Assembly (NCBI GenBank): GCA_038210135.1
Contig: JBBQWZ010000019.1
Span: 40,793 to 104,792 of the forward strand
From: JBBQWZ01 sp038210135
GTDB lineage: Bacteria > Acidobacteriota > Terriglobia > Bryobacterales > Bryobacteraceae
Length of the DNA stretch: 64,000 bases
Direction: 5' to 3'
Both the position numbers and the translations under genes were made by a program. Below the pieces are notes generated by a model. It ran no database searches. It saw nothing but the letters and a program-made list of their open reading frames with translations, and was not told the DNA's origin. Each line of letters opens with the position of its first letter. Position 1 is the stretch's first letter. Of this stretch, positions 15,538 to 25,500 are shown piece by piece.

Positions 15538-17805
15538 ATGTCCGTAGAATCTAGCGAAGCAGCGCCCGCACCGACGTCCGCGGACCCGCTTGCGCCGTCC
15601 CCCGCCCCCGCTGTGACCCCCGCCGCCGATCCCGTCGAAGAACTCTATCAGTCACTCCAAGCGAAAGTACTCGCCGCCCGCCCGGGCGACGATATCGCGA
15701 CGCTCGAACGCGCGTACCGCTTTGCGGCGAATCTCCACAAGGAGCAGAAGCGCGATTCGGGCGAGCCATACATGATGCATCCGCTGCATGTCACTCACAT
15801 CCTCGCCGACATGAAGCTGGACGTGGCGTGTCTGACGGCAGGCCTGCTGCACGACGTGGTCGAAGACACGCCGGTGACGCTCGATGAGTTGAAGAAACAG
15901 TTCGGCGAGGACGTCGCGCGGATTGTGGACGGCGTCACAAAACTCGCCAAGCTGAAATTGTATTCGCGCGAAGAACGGCAGGCGGAAAACGTCCGCAAGA
16001 TGCTGCTCGCGATGGTCTCCGACATTCGCGTGATTCTGGTAAAGCTTGCCGACCGCCTCCACAACATGCGAACGCTCGCGCCGCTGTCGCGTGAACGGCA
16101 GGAGCGCATCGCGCAGGAGACGATGGACATCTACGCGCCCATCGCGCATCGCCTGGGCATGGGGAAAGTCCGCGGCGAACTGGAGGACTTGTCCTTCCAA
16201 TATCTGGAACCGGAGGCATCGGCGGAACTGCATCGCGAGATTGAATCGAAGCGCCATGAGAACGAAAAATACCTGGCTGAATTCTCGCGCGCGGTAGAGC
16301 AGAACCTGAAGCGCGAAGGCATCCCGGCGCGCGTCGAAAGCCGAGTGAAGCGCGCCTATTCGGTTTGGCAGAAACTAAAGCGGCAGAAGATTTCACTCGA
16401 TCAGGTGTTCGATCTTCTTGCCTTGCGCATCGTGACGGATTCGGTCCGCAACTGTTATGCGGCGCTAGGCGTGATCCATAACGACTGGCAACCGATTCCA
16501 GGACGCATCAAGGATTTCATCGCGACGCCGCGCCCGAACCTGTACCGTTCCCTGCATACGTCCGTCATCGGACCGGGCGGCCTCGCGCTCGAGGTCCAAA
16601 TTCGGACCGAGGAAATGCACCGCGTGGCGGAAGAAGGCATCGCGGCGCACTGGAAATACAAGGAAGGCAAAAAGGGTCCGGCCGACGACGATCAGCGGAT
16701 CGCCTGGCTGCGCCAACTGGTCGAGTGGCAGCGCGAAATGCGCGATCCGGGCGAATTTATGTCGACGTTGAAGGTCGACCTCTATCCGGAAGAAGTGTAC
16801 ACGTTCACGCCGCGCGGCCGCGTCGTGCCTTTGCCCCGCGATGCCACGCCGATCGATTTCGCATACGCGATTCACTCGGACGTGGGCAGCTCCTGCGTGG
16901 GCGCGAAGGTCAACGGTCGCATCGTTCAGTTGAAATACGCGCTGAAGAATGGCGACGTCGTCGAGATCCTGACGCAGCCCGGCCACACGCCGAGCCGGGA
17001 TTGGTTGCTGCTCGCGAAGACGCCGCGGGCGCGCAATAAAATCAAGCATTACATCAACACGACCGAGCGCGAGAAGGCGGTCGAGATCGGGCAGAAATAT
17101 CTCGAAAAAGAAGCTCGCCGGCTGGGCGTGACGATGAGCCGCATCACCACCAAGGAACTCGACAAGGTGGCCGGCGAATACGGATACGGCAAGGCCGAGG
17201 ATCTGTACGCCGCGCTGGGCTACGGCAAATACTCTCCCCGCCAAGTGCTGCAGAAGGCCGCTCCCGATCAGTTGATCGACGATTCGCCGGCGGCTCCGAA
17301 GATCGAGCCCGCGCAGGGCCAGCCCGGCCAACCGATGTCGAAAGCAGAGGCCGACCTGGTCCTCAAGGTGCGCGGCATGGACGACCTGATGATCTACCGC
17401 GCGAAGTGCTGCAATCCGATTCGCGGGGAAGCGATTACCGGATACGTCACGCGCGGCAAAGGTGTCGCGGTGCATGCCACTCGCTGCACCAACGTCCAGA
17501 ACCTGATGTACGAAGCGGAGCGCAAGATCGACGTCGAATGGGCGCGCGCCGGTGCGGAGTCTTTCCCGGTGAAGATTCTGATTTACACCGACGACCGTCC
17601 GGGGATGCTGAATCAGCTGACCGCGGCGTTGTTCCAAGAGCAAACGAATATCCGCACGCTCGAAGCGCGGCAGGACGATGCGCGCGCGGACGAGAGCGCC
17701 GTGATCGATGTGACCATCGAAATTCGCGACAAGAAGCAGCTTGAGCGCGTGTTCTCGACGGTCCGGCGGATCTCCGGCGTCCGCGACATCGAGCGCGTCC
17801 ACTAA
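15538..17805 (+). CDS. rel: Bifunctional (p)ppGpp synthetase/hydrolase (RSH)
   Basis: A 755-residue stringent-response enzyme. Residues 1-32 are an Ala/Pro-rich extension. The HD hydrolase domain has H81, H105-D106 (LLHDVVEDT) and the acidic pair E109-D110, all intact. The synthetase domain contains KRAYSVWQKLKRQ, FDLLALRIVT, IPGRIKDFIATPRPNLYRSLHT and VQIRTEEMHRVAEEGIAAHWKYK. TGS (VYTFTPRGRVVPLPRDATPIDFAYAIH, about residues 420-445) and C-terminal zinc-finger-like and ACT regions follow. Because both active sites look complete, it should make and degrade ppGpp. It is the only RSH gene in the window. It ends 10 bases from the convergent maf. Confidence 0.95.
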   Translation: MSVESSEAAPAPTSADPLAPSPAPAVTPAADPVEELYQSLQAKVLAARPGDDIATLERAYRFAANLHKEQKRDSGEPYMMHPLHVTHILADMKLDVACLTAGLLHDVVEDTPVTLDELKKQFGEDVARIVDGVTKLAKLKLYSREERQAENVRKMLLAMVSDIRVILVKLADRLHNMRTLAPLSRERQERIAQETMDIYAPIAHRLGMGKVRGELEDLSFQYLEPEASAELHREIESKRHENEKYLAEFSRAVEQNLKREGIPARVESRVKRAYSVWQKLKRQKISLDQVFDLLALRIVTDSVRNCYAALGVIHNDWQPIPGRIKDFIATPRPNLYRSLHTSVIGPGGLALEVQIRTEEMHRVAEEGIAAHWKYKEGKKGPADDDQRIAWLRQLVEWQREMRDPGEFMSTLKVDLYPEEVYTFTPRGRVVPLPRDATPIDFAYAIHSDVGSSCVGAKVNGRIVQLKYALKNGDVVEILTQPGHTPSRDWLLLAKTPRARNKIKHYINTTEREKAVEIGQKYLEKEARRLGVTMSRITTKELDKVAGEYGYGKAEDLYAALGYGKYSPRQVLQKAAPDQLIDDSPAAPKIEPAQGQPGQPMSKAEADLVLKVRGMDDLMIYRAKCCNPIRGEAITGYVTRGKGVAVHATRCTNVQNLMYEAERKIDVEWARAGAESFPVKILIYTDDRPGMLNQLTAALFQEQTNIRTLEARQDDARADESAVIDVTIEIRDKKQLERVFSTVRRISGVRDIERVH

Positions 17806-17815
17806 CTGAGCCCAA

Positions 17816-18373
17816 TCAAATCCGCCCGGCCAGCATCCTGTATACCCTTGCGATCGGCAATCCAACCACATTGAAGTAGCAGCCTTCGATTCTGTCAATG
17901 AATTTCGCGGCGAGACCTTGAATCGCGTACGCTCCAGCCTTGTCCATGCACTGGCCCGATTGAATGTAAGCGTCGATCTCGTCCGGCTTCCAATCGACGA
18001 AACGGACCAGCGTCGATTCCGTTTCCACGTGGTCGCCGTCCGCCGTCCGCAAACAAACTCCGGTGATCACTTCGTGGGTACGACCCGAGATTAGACGAAG
18101 CATCCTGCCAGCATCCGTCGCGTCAGCTGGTTTCTCCAAAATTCTTCCTTCTGAAACGACGATCGTATCGGCGCCGAGAACGATTTCGCCTTCCGCCAGC
18201 GCGACTGCGCCGGCCTTCGACTGCGAAAGCCGTCGAACGTATTCCAGTGGTGCTTCGCCTGCCTGGGGCACCTCAGGAACGTCCGCCGCGCGAACGGTGA
18301 ACGGGATTCCGGCCAGGCGTAAAAGCTCAGAGCGGCGGGGCGACTTCGATGCGAGAACCAGGCTGGCGGGCAT
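17816..18373 (-). CDS. maf: Maf-like nucleoside triphosphate pyrophosphatase
   Basis: A 185-residue cytoplasmic house-cleaning enzyme that hydrolyses non-canonical or excess NTPs (dTTP/UTP type in many bacteria). The N-terminal LASKSPRRSELLRLAGIPFTV is the diagnostic Maf signature; GADTIVV carries the catalytic Asp, and YAIQGLAAKFIDRIEGCYFNVVGLP is the conserved C-terminal block. Length is standard. It is convergent with rel and divergent from the DUF721 gene, with 33 bases between start codons. TAACAT lies 8 nt upstream of the ATG, so a leaderless start is possible. Confidence 0.93.
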   Translation of the reverse strand: MPASLVLASKSPRRSELLRLAGIPFTVRAADVPEVPQAGEAPLEYVRRLSQSKAGAVALAEGEIVLGADTIVVSEGRILEKPADATDAGRMLRLISGRTHEVITGVCLRTADGDHVETESTLVRFVDWKPDEIDAYIQSGQCMDKAGAYAIQGLAAKFIDRIEGCYFNVVGLPIARVYRMLAGRI

Positions 18374-18406
18374 TATTCCCCATGTTACAATCAGTCTTCT
18401 CCGACC

Positions 18407-18841
18407 ATGGAACGCGCCGGTCGATTACTTGCAAAATTCAGGCTGCCCGCCAACGCCGTCACGCCGGAAGAGCGTGCGCGCGCAGCGTGGGCGGCTGCCG
18501 TGGGTCCGAAGATCGCGGATAAGACGCGCGTGTTCGGCTTGGTGCGAAATACGCTGGTCGTCGAAGTCGAGGACATCGTTTGGCAGAAGCAGTTGACCAC
18601 TCTGCGCGGGCAGATCCTCGCGAACCTGCGAGCCGCACTCGGCGCCGGCGAAGTAACCAGCATCGATCTTCGACCGATGATTCCGCGACGCAGCGTCCAG
18701 AGCGAAACGGAATCGCGTCAAACTCTAGACGGTGCGCAAACTCGGCTCGGGCCGCAACGTGCGACCGTGCTGATTGAAGGTATTCGCGATCCAGTTCTCG
18801 GCATCGTGTATCGAAACGCCCAAAAGAGAGCAGCAGGCTAG
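18407..18841 (+). CDS. DUF721 (DciA-like) protein
   Basis: A 144-residue protein with the DUF721 core: WAAAVGPKIADKTRVFGLVRNTLVVEVEDIVWQKQL followed by LRGQILANLRAALG. This KH-like domain is that of DciA, which loads the replicative helicase in bacteria that lack DnaC. The C-terminal part is polar and not conserved. It is likely the first gene of a DUF721-gatC-gatA transcription unit, as gatC begins 9 bases downstream. A TACAAT box at 18386-18391 could be its -10 element. Assignment to DciA rather than another DUF721 protein is inference. Confidence 0.75.
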   Translation: MERAGRLLAKFRLPANAVTPEERARAAWAAAVGPKIADKTRVFGLVRNTLVVEVEDIVWQKQLTTLRGQILANLRAALGAGEVTSIDLRPMIPRRSVQSETESRQTLDGAQTRLGPQRATVLIEGIRDPVLGIVYRNAQKRAAG

Positions 18842-18850
18842 GAACTCGTT

Positions 18851-19150
18851 TTGAAGCTGACCGACAAGGAAGTCCGTGCCATCGCGGAACTGGCAAATCT
18901 CCGCCTCGCCGACCAGGAAGTGGAGGCGATGGCGCTCGACCTCGGCGATATTCTCACGCACATCGAGAAACTCAACGAACTCGACACCACCGGTGTCGAG
19001 CCGATGTCGCAAGTCCTGTTCGAGGCCGAGGAGACTGCGACACTGCGCGATGACATCGAGCGCCCAAGCCTCTCGAACGCGGAGGCGCTGGCGAACGCCG
19101 CGGTTTCAGGCGGGGGCTATTATAAGGTTCCGAAAGTGATCGAGCGATGA
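18851..19150 (+). CDS. gatC: Asp-tRNA(Asn)/Glu-tRNA(Gln) amidotransferase subunit C
   Basis: A 99-residue subunit, starting at TTG (18851) after TAGGAAC. LTDKEVRAIAELANLRLADQEVEAMALDLGDILTHIEKLNELDT is the canonical GatC N-terminal half; PLSNAEALANA... corresponds to the C-terminal wrap (SLSNAEALANAAVSGGGYYKVP). GatC stabilises GatA in the GatCAB complex that converts mischarged Glu-tRNA(Gln) and Asp-tRNA(Asn). gatA overlaps the stop by 4 bases. gatB is not in the window. Confidence 0.95.
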   Translation: MKLTDKEVRAIAELANLRLADQEVEAMALDLGDILTHIEKLNELDTTGVEPMSQVLFEAEETATLRDDIERPSLSNAEALANAAVSGGGYYKVPKVIER

Positions 19151-20580
19151 GCATCGACGTCGCTACACTCACCATCGACAGCATTGCTTCCGGCCTGCGA
19201 TCGAAACAGTTCAAGGCTGAAGAAATTACGCAAGCGGCGCTGGATTTTGCGCAGGCCGAAAATCCGAAAACGAATGCGTACCTGACGTTCGCCTCCGATC
19301 GCGCGCTCGAAGCGGCACGGAAGGTGGATGTGGCAATCGCAGCCGGTGCGGAGCTGGGCGCGCTCGCCGGCGTGCCGATCGCCGTGAAAGACGTCATCGT
19401 GACGCGCGGCATCCGCACCACCTGCGGCTCGAAGATCCTCGAACATTACATTCCGCCTTACGATGCAACCGCGATTTCGCGCATCGAAACCGCCGGCGGA
19501 ATCCTGATTGGGAAAACCAATTGCGATGAGTTCGCGATGGGTTCCTCGAACGAGAACTCGGCGTTCGGACCGGTTCGGAATCCCCGTGCGCTCGATCGCG
19601 TTCCTGGCGGATCGAGTGGTGGATCGGCCGCGGTCATCGCGCAAGGCACGGCCGTCGTATCGCTCGGTTCCGATACAGGCGGTTCGATCCGGCAGCCGGC
19701 CTCATTTTGCGGTGTCGTTGGCGTGACTCCGACATACGGACGCGTGTCGCGTTATGGACTGACTGCCTTCGCAAGTTCGCTTGACCACATCGGGCCGTTC
19801 GCACGCTCTGTCCGCGACGCGGCGCGGCTGCTCGGAGTGATGGCCGGGCGCGATCCTATGGATTCGACATCCGCATCGGCGCCGGTTCCGGATTATCTGG
19901 CGAGTCTGACTGGCGATGTTCGAGGACTGAAAATCGGCCTTCCCAAGGAATACTTCGCCGGCCTTGAAAGCGAAACCGGCGAGCTGGTGACGGGCGCTAT
20001 CGACGTCTTGAAGCGGCTTGGCTGCGAGGTCCTTGAGATCAGCCTGCCGCACACCGAATACGCGATCGCGTGTTACTACATCATCTGCACGGCGGAGGCA
20101 TCGAGCAACCTCGCCCGTTACGACGGAGTCCGCTATTCGCGCCGCGCTGAGGGTGCCGAGACACTGGCAGAAATGTATAAGCGTTCCCGCGGCGAGGGTT
20201 TCGGAACGGAATGCAAGCGGCGCATCATGCTCGGAACGTATGTTTTGAGCGCCGGTTATTACGACGCGTATTACCTCAAGGCGCAGAAGGTCCGCGCACT
20301 GATCGCGCAGGACTACGCCAAAGCGTTCGCGCAAGTGGACGTAATCGTGTCTCCGGTTTCGCCGTTCCCCGCCTTCAAGATTGGCGAGAAGATGGCGGAT
20401 CCGATGGCGATGTATCTATCCGACATCTACACAATTACGGGCGACCTCGCCGGCATCCCGTGCATGAGCGTTCCTTGCGGCGATACGGCGGCTGGCCTTC
20501 CTGTCGGCCTGCAGATTTTCGCCAAACATTTCGACGAACCGACCATGTTCCGTGTCGCCGACGCGTACGAGCGGGCGTAA
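19147..20580 (+). CDS. gatA: Asp-tRNA(Asn)/Glu-tRNA(Gln) amidotransferase subunit A
   Basis: A 477-residue amidase subunit that releases ammonia from glutamine or asparagine. The Ser-cisSer-Lys catalytic triad is visible: Lys in GVPIAVKDVI, the Gly/Ser-rich PGGSSGGSAAVIAQG, and the nucleophile region SLGSDTGGSIRQPASFCG. The C-terminal half keeps the conserved AFAQVDVIVSPVSPFPAFKIGEK and GIPCMSVPCG blocks. Length is normal. It is translationally coupled to gatC. A degenerate intergenic repeat follows 9 bases after the stop. Confidence 0.96.
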   Translation: MSIDVATLTIDSIASGLRSKQFKAEEITQAALDFAQAENPKTNAYLTFASDRALEAARKVDVAIAAGAELGALAGVPIAVKDVIVTRGIRTTCGSKILEHYIPPYDATAISRIETAGGILIGKTNCDEFAMGSSNENSAFGPVRNPRALDRVPGGSSGGSAAVIAQGTAVVSLGSDTGGSIRQPASFCGVVGVTPTYGRVSRYGLTAFASSLDHIGPFARSVRDAARLLGVMAGRDPMDSTSASAPVPDYLASLTGDVRGLKIGLPKEYFAGLESETGELVTGAIDVLKRLGCEVLEISLPHTEYAIACYYIICTAEASSNLARYDGVRYSRRAEGAETLAEMYKRSRGEGFGTECKRRIMLGTYVLSAGYYDAYYLKAQKVRALIAQDYAKAFAQVDVIVSPVSPFPAFKIGEKMADPMAMYLSDIYTITGDLAGIPCMSVPCGDTAAGLPVGLQIFAKHFDEPTMFRVADAYERA

Positions 20581-20588
20581 ATCGCACG

Positions 20589-20637
20589 AGTCCCCGCCCT
20601 GACGTCCTGGGTTCAATCCGGTCGGAGTGGGGGCGCG
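20589..20637 (+). repeat. Degenerate partial copy of the dispersed intergenic repeat
   Basis: Shares GAGTCCCCGCCCT with the reverse complement of 55403-55417 and GGGTTCAATCCG with the core of the 95-bp repeats at 5062-5156 and 55728-55822. The middle is deleted. It lies between gatA and the superoxide dismutase gene. Confidence 0.5.
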
Positions 20638-20743
20638 GAAAAGCGGCCGCTGGTGCTTGCAGACCTACAGGCTGCGTCCAGCGTCAGGGAAAATCGGCTG
20701 CTACAAATGGCCGCGCGGAAGCATCATAATTAAGAGGCCCATT

Positions 20744-21349
20744 ATGCCATTCACACTACCCGCACTTCCGTACGCAACTGATGCGCTCGAACCGCATATC
20801 GACAAAATGACCATGGAGATCCACCACGGCAAGCATCACAACGCCTACGTGACCAATCTCAACAAGGCGCTCGAATCCGCGCCGGAACTGGCGAATAAGA
20901 CCATCGAAGAACTGCTGGCAAACAATCTGGCGATCGTTCCTGACGCCATCAAGACCGCGGTTCGCAACAACGGCGGCGGGCACTGGAATCACTCGCTCTT
21001 CTGGACCCTGATGGCTCCGAAAGCCGGCGGCACCCCGTCCGGCAACCTGGGAGCGGCGATCAATACGGCTTTCGGAAGCTTCGACGCCTTTAAGGAAAAG
21101 TTCGCCGCCGCGGGCGTCGGCCGCTTCGGCTCCGGTTGGGCCTGGCTGATCAAGTCGGGTTCCGGTGTCGAGATTTCCTCGACGCCAAATCAGGATTCGC
21201 CAATCATGGAAGGCAAGTCGGCGATCCTCGGCCTCGACGTTTGGGAACACGCCTACTACCTGAAGTATCAGAACCGCCGGCCGGATTACATCGGAGCCTG
21301 GTGGAACGTCGTCAACTGGGCCGAAGCCGAGAAGCGCTTCAACGGCTAA
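20744..21349 (+). CDS. sodA: Superoxide dismutase, Fe/Mn family with Mn-type signature
   Basis: A 201-residue cytoplasmic dismutase. I start it at the ATG at 20744 (MPFTLPALPYATDALEPHID), the family's usual N-terminus; the frame is open further upstream but not protein-like. The metal ligands are visible: H27 in MEIHHGKHH, H83 in WNHSLFW, and D165/H169 in LDVWEHAYYLKY. A Gly pair before the second ligand (NGGGHWNH) together with Gln150 in TPNQDSP points to the manganese form rather than the iron form; cambialistic use remains possible. There is no signal peptide. It is transcribed alone and ends at a terminator. Confidence 0.93.
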   Translation: MPFTLPALPYATDALEPHIDKMTMEIHHGKHHNAYVTNLNKALESAPELANKTIEELLANNLAIVPDAIKTAVRNNGGGHWNHSLFWTLMAPKAGGTPSGNLGAAINTAFGSFDAFKEKFAAAGVGRFGSGWAWLIKSGSGVEISSTPNQDSPIMEGKSAILGLDVWEHAYYLKYQNRRPDYIGAWWNVVNWAEAEKRFNG

Positions 21350-21369
21350 ATCAGTCAACTTCCAAACAA

Positions 21370-21402
21370 CAGGGCGGCGCCAACCGGCGTCGCCCTTTTT
21401 GC
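21370..21402 (+). terminator. Intrinsic terminator after the superoxide dismutase gene
   Basis: AGGGCGGCGCC pairs with GGCGTCGCCCT across a 4-nt AACC loop, followed by TTTTTG. It separates sod from the convergent LysR gene. Confidence 0.85.
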
Positions 21403-21404
21403 GT

Positions 21405-22328
21405 CTACTCGCGGAACGCGATTACGTCTTCCGGCCGCGGCAACCAGGATTGCCATTGATGGGCGGACTTTATGAAGGTCCGCAGCGCGTTTGGTACGTG
21501 GGCCGATTGGCGGTAAATCAGCCCGGTGACGCTGAAGAGTTGTTTTCCCGTCAACCGCAGCACCCGAACTTTGCCCAGGCGCAAATCTTCGGAAACGCTC
21601 CACAAAGGCAGTAGCGAAATACCGAGGCCCAGCTTAATCAATTGCTTAATCGAATCTGCCTGGTCGTTTTGCATGACGATGCGCGGCTCAAAGCCGGCGG
21701 ACGCGCAGAATTGGCGTATCGCGGTTTCAATTACGATCGACCGTTGATAAAGGATAAAGGGCCGGGTGGCAAGCTCCGCGGCGGAGATCGAAGCGCGGGC
21801 AGCCGCGGGATCGTTTGGCGGCAGAACGAAGACCAGTTCGTAACGCCAAAGCGGTTCCTGCACCAATTCCGGGATATCGATCGGCAGGTTCATTAAGAGG
21901 ATATCCACTTTGCCGGTATGCAGATCCTGGATCAGCGTTTCATCGTTGCCGGTGACCAGCCGTATATCGACGTGCTGCTGTTCCCGCAAATAGCTCTGAA
22001 AAAGGTACGGCACGATGGCGACGGAAATATGCGGTCCACAGCCGAGGAAGAGCGAACCAGTCTGCGCGGAGCCCAGGTCGCGAATCGAACCCACCGCCTC
22101 GTCGTGCGTCGTGACCAGGCGACGGCAATAATCCACTAATACACGTCCGGCAGGTGTTAAAACCAGCTTGCGTCCGCTGCGAAGATACAGCTTCTCGCCC
22201 AAGTCGGATTCGAGTTGGTGAATCTGCGCAAAGACCGCCGGTGGCGAGAGATGCAGGCGTTCGCCCGCCTTTCGAAAACTCGCCAGTTCGCCAATTGCGA
22301 TCAGCGCTCGGGATTGGGCGAATTCCAC
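21405..22328 (-). CDS. LysR-family transcriptional regulator
   Basis: A 307-residue regulator. The N-terminal winged helix-turn-helix (ALIAIGELASFRKAGERLHLSPPAVFAQIHQLESDLGEKLYLRSGRKLVLTPAG, broken here by the usual loop) is followed by a type 2 periplasmic-binding-like effector domain (GSLFLGCGPHISVAIVPYLFQSYL onward). The inducer is unknown. It is transcribed away from the TonB-dependent receptor gene at 22558, with a 229-base shared intergenic region, so regulation of that receptor is a fair guess for this family. It is convergent with sod and shares the terminator region. Confidence 0.92.
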   Translation of the reverse strand: MEFAQSRALIAIGELASFRKAGERLHLSPPAVFAQIHQLESDLGEKLYLRSGRKLVLTPAGRVLVDYCRRLVTTHDEAVGSIRDLGSAQTGSLFLGCGPHISVAIVPYLFQSYLREQQHVDIRLVTGNDETLIQDLHTGKVDILLMNLPIDIPELVQEPLWRYELVFVLPPNDPAAARASISAAELATRPFILYQRSIVIETAIRQFCASAGFEPRIVMQNDQADSIKQLIKLGLGISLLPLWSVSEDLRLGKVRVLRLTGKQLFSVTGLIYRQSAHVPNALRTFIKSAHQWQSWLPRPEDVIAFRE

Positions 22329-22413
22329 TCTACGAATCCTTTCATTCAGCTCTAGTGCAGTAATCGTAGCGCAATCTTCACCATTTCTGAAGACTTGGTT
22401 CCAAACCTTAAAA

Positions 22414-22442
22414 TTGCTCGGCTTAGGTTACATTCCTATACT
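22414..22442 (+). promoter_or_regulatory. Candidate promoter for the TonB-dependent receptor gene
   Basis: TTGCTC (22414-22419), a 17-bp spacer, then TATACT (22437-22442). The -10 matches 5 of 6 consensus bases, the -35 only 3. It lies in the LysR/receptor divergent region, 115 bases before the start codon. Confidence 0.45.
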
Positions 22443-22557
22443 TAATCGATCAGGTGGGATTTGTCGGACGACTAGGTTAGCTCGGACCGATCGCTAAAGT
22501 TTGATACGATTCGCCTTGAAGCGACTTCGTGTCCTGGACACAGGGGATCCAAAGTTC

Positions 22558-25500
22558 ATGCAATATCAGCGTGTGATCTGCATTTTGTTAGTTCTCGTCG
22601 CGTTATGTTCCGTCGCGGCCTACGGACAGGCGGTCAGCGGCACCTTACTCGGAACCGTGACCGACGTAAGCGGTGCGTCTATCGCGAATGCGAAAGTGTC
22701 GGTGTTGGAATCCAACACAGGCGCGGTACGATCGACAACATCGAATGAAAGTGGCAATTACTCGTTTCCTGACCTTCCGCCGGGCGTGTACGTCGTCACG
22801 GTCGAAGTGAACGGGTTCAAGAAAGACAGGCGCACTGGCGTAGTCGTCGAAGTGAACTCCACCGCTCGTGTCGATACGCAGTTGCAGCCTGGCAACGTCT
22901 CGGAATCGATAGAAGTCGTGAGCCAAGCGGCGGCGCTCCAAACGGATCGCGCCGACGTCGGCGTAAAGTTTAATGCGACCCAGGTAGCGAATTTGCCGTT
23001 GGGCACGCAGCGAAATTTTCAATCCGTTTTGAATGCGGTTCCTGGGACAACGCCAGCAAGCTTTCAGCACTCTCAGTTTTTCAATGCCGCCAGTTCGCTG
23101 CAGACCGAGGTGAACGGTCAGATGCGCATGGGCAATAACTATCAGATTGAGGGCATCGACGATAACGAGCGCACGGGTCTGTTGCAGATTCTGATTCCGC
23201 CCATTGAAGCGCTGCAGACGATCGACGCCTCGACCAGCAACTTCGAAGCCGAACTCGGACGCGCCAGCGGCGCGGTGGTCAACGTCATCCTGAAATCGGG
23301 TTCGAACAAGATGCACGGCGCCGCGTATGAGTTCCTCCGCAATAGCAATCTTAACGCGCGCAACTTCTTCGATCCCTCGGTCGGACACCAGGCATACAAC
23401 TATTTCGGTGGCAACATCGGCGGACCGATCATCAAGAACAAGCTGTTCTACTTCGGTGACATCCTGCGAATTACGGATCACCAGGCGAACACCAATCTGT
23501 TGACGATTCCGACGCCCACGCAAATTTCCGGAAACCTCAGCGGATCGGCGACACCAATCTACGATCCGAGGACTGGCAACCCGGACGGTACGGGGCGCAC
23601 GCCGTTCGAAAACAATCAGATTCCGTTGGACAGGATTAACCCGATTTCAGCGAAATTATTGGCGTTATTGCCCCGGCCGAACGTGGCGAGCGCGAGCGGA
23701 TCGAACAACTACTTCGCGCTCCTGCCGTTCCACAAGGACACCACGTCTTACGACGTCAAAGTCGATTACGTGATGACGGATAAGGATCGCCTCTCTGGTC
23801 GCCTTAGCTACTCGCGTCCGGAAGTTTTCCAGGCGCCCGTTTTCGGCCAGATTCTGGGCGGACCAGCGCAGGGCAACTTCCAGGGCACTGGCATCCAGAA
23901 GACCTACAGCGGCGGCTTGAACTACAGCCGTATCTTTTCGCCTACCCTGATCTCTGAATTCCGCTTCGGCGTCGCGTACTATCACAACGAAGCACAGAAC
24001 AGCGATTACGGCACCGACTCTTCGGCTGCCCTTGGGATCCCCGGCGTCAACATCGGACCGTTCTATAGCGGCATTGTCGGCGTCAATATTGGAAGCTTCT
24101 ATTCGGCCAACACGATCGGCTACTCGGCTAGCGTACCTTGGGTCCGTTCGGAAGCGAACATCAATCTGGTCAATACCTGGACCAAGATCTACCACAACCA
24201 CACCATCAAGTTCGGCGGCGATCTCCGCCGGATGCGTGATGAACTCTTGCAGGATCAGACCTTCAGTCCGCGTGGCTTATTCAACTTCTCCGCCGGCCAG
24301 ACTTCGCTCAAGGGCGGACCAGCGACCAGCTACTATAACAACTTCGCCAGCCTCCTCCTGGATCTTCCGAACCAGGCCGGCCGCGACCTTGGCCAGTATT
24401 TCCCGGCCTATCGCCAGTGGCTGCTGTTTGGTTTTGTGCAGGACAAATGGCAAGTCAGTTCGAAGCTGACGGTGGACGTGGGCTTACGCTGGGAATTCTA
24501 TAAGCCGGCCACTCCGCGTTTCGACGGCGGCTTCTCGAACTACGACTTCGCAACGAACTCGCTCATCATCGCCGGCGTCGGCAGCAACCCGAACGATTTG
24601 GGCATGAAGAAGCGTTACGCGAACTTCGCGCCGCGCCTTGGACTCGCCTATCGTTTTAACGAAAAGACCGTCATCCGCGCCGGCTTCGGCATCAGCTACA
24701 CGCCGTTTCCGGACAATACCTACGCCTACAACTATCCGATCCGCGCGAACAACCAGTTCGATCCGGCTATCTCGACTTACGGACCGGCGGTTCTGCCGGA
24801 TGGACGGACAGCGACTTTCCAGACTGGCTTCCCGGCCCCGGTCAATCCTCCGATTCCGGCGAATGGCATCATTCCAGTTGCCGGATTGGGAACGCTCGCG
24901 AATTCGACGTACGTCTCGGTGAATACACAGTTCAAGAATCCGTACGTCGAAAGCTGGAACCTCGCCATCCAGCGTCAGTTGCCTATGAAGCTGACCTTGG
25001 ATGTTGCCTACGTCGGTAACCACGGCGTGCACGCGCCGCTGCAATACAACCTGAATGCCGCGACCACCGCGGGCGGCGGAAACGCTTCCCAGCCGCAGTT
25101 CGCGAAGTATGGGCGTACGGGCGCGAGCAACCTGTTTTTCGGCGGGTTCTCGAACATGTACAACGCACTGCAAGTCAAGCTGGATCGCCGCTTCGCCGGC
25201 GGCCTGACGATGACCACCGCATACACCTGGGCCCGCGGCATGAGCTTCCAGAACAACGACGACGAAGGCGTGCCGCTTTCGTACGTGGACTTCCGCCGCA
25301 ATTACGCGCGCAACAATTTCGACCGCACGCATTCGTATGTACAGAGCTTCGTGTACGAGTTGCCGTTCGGCCAGGGAAAGAAATTCATGAGCACTGGCCT
25401 GATGGCAAACGTGCTCGGCAACTGGCGCGTCAACGGAATTGTCTCAGCCTACACCGGAACGCCTTTGACCATCACTGGTGGTTCGGCGCTGAACACCCCG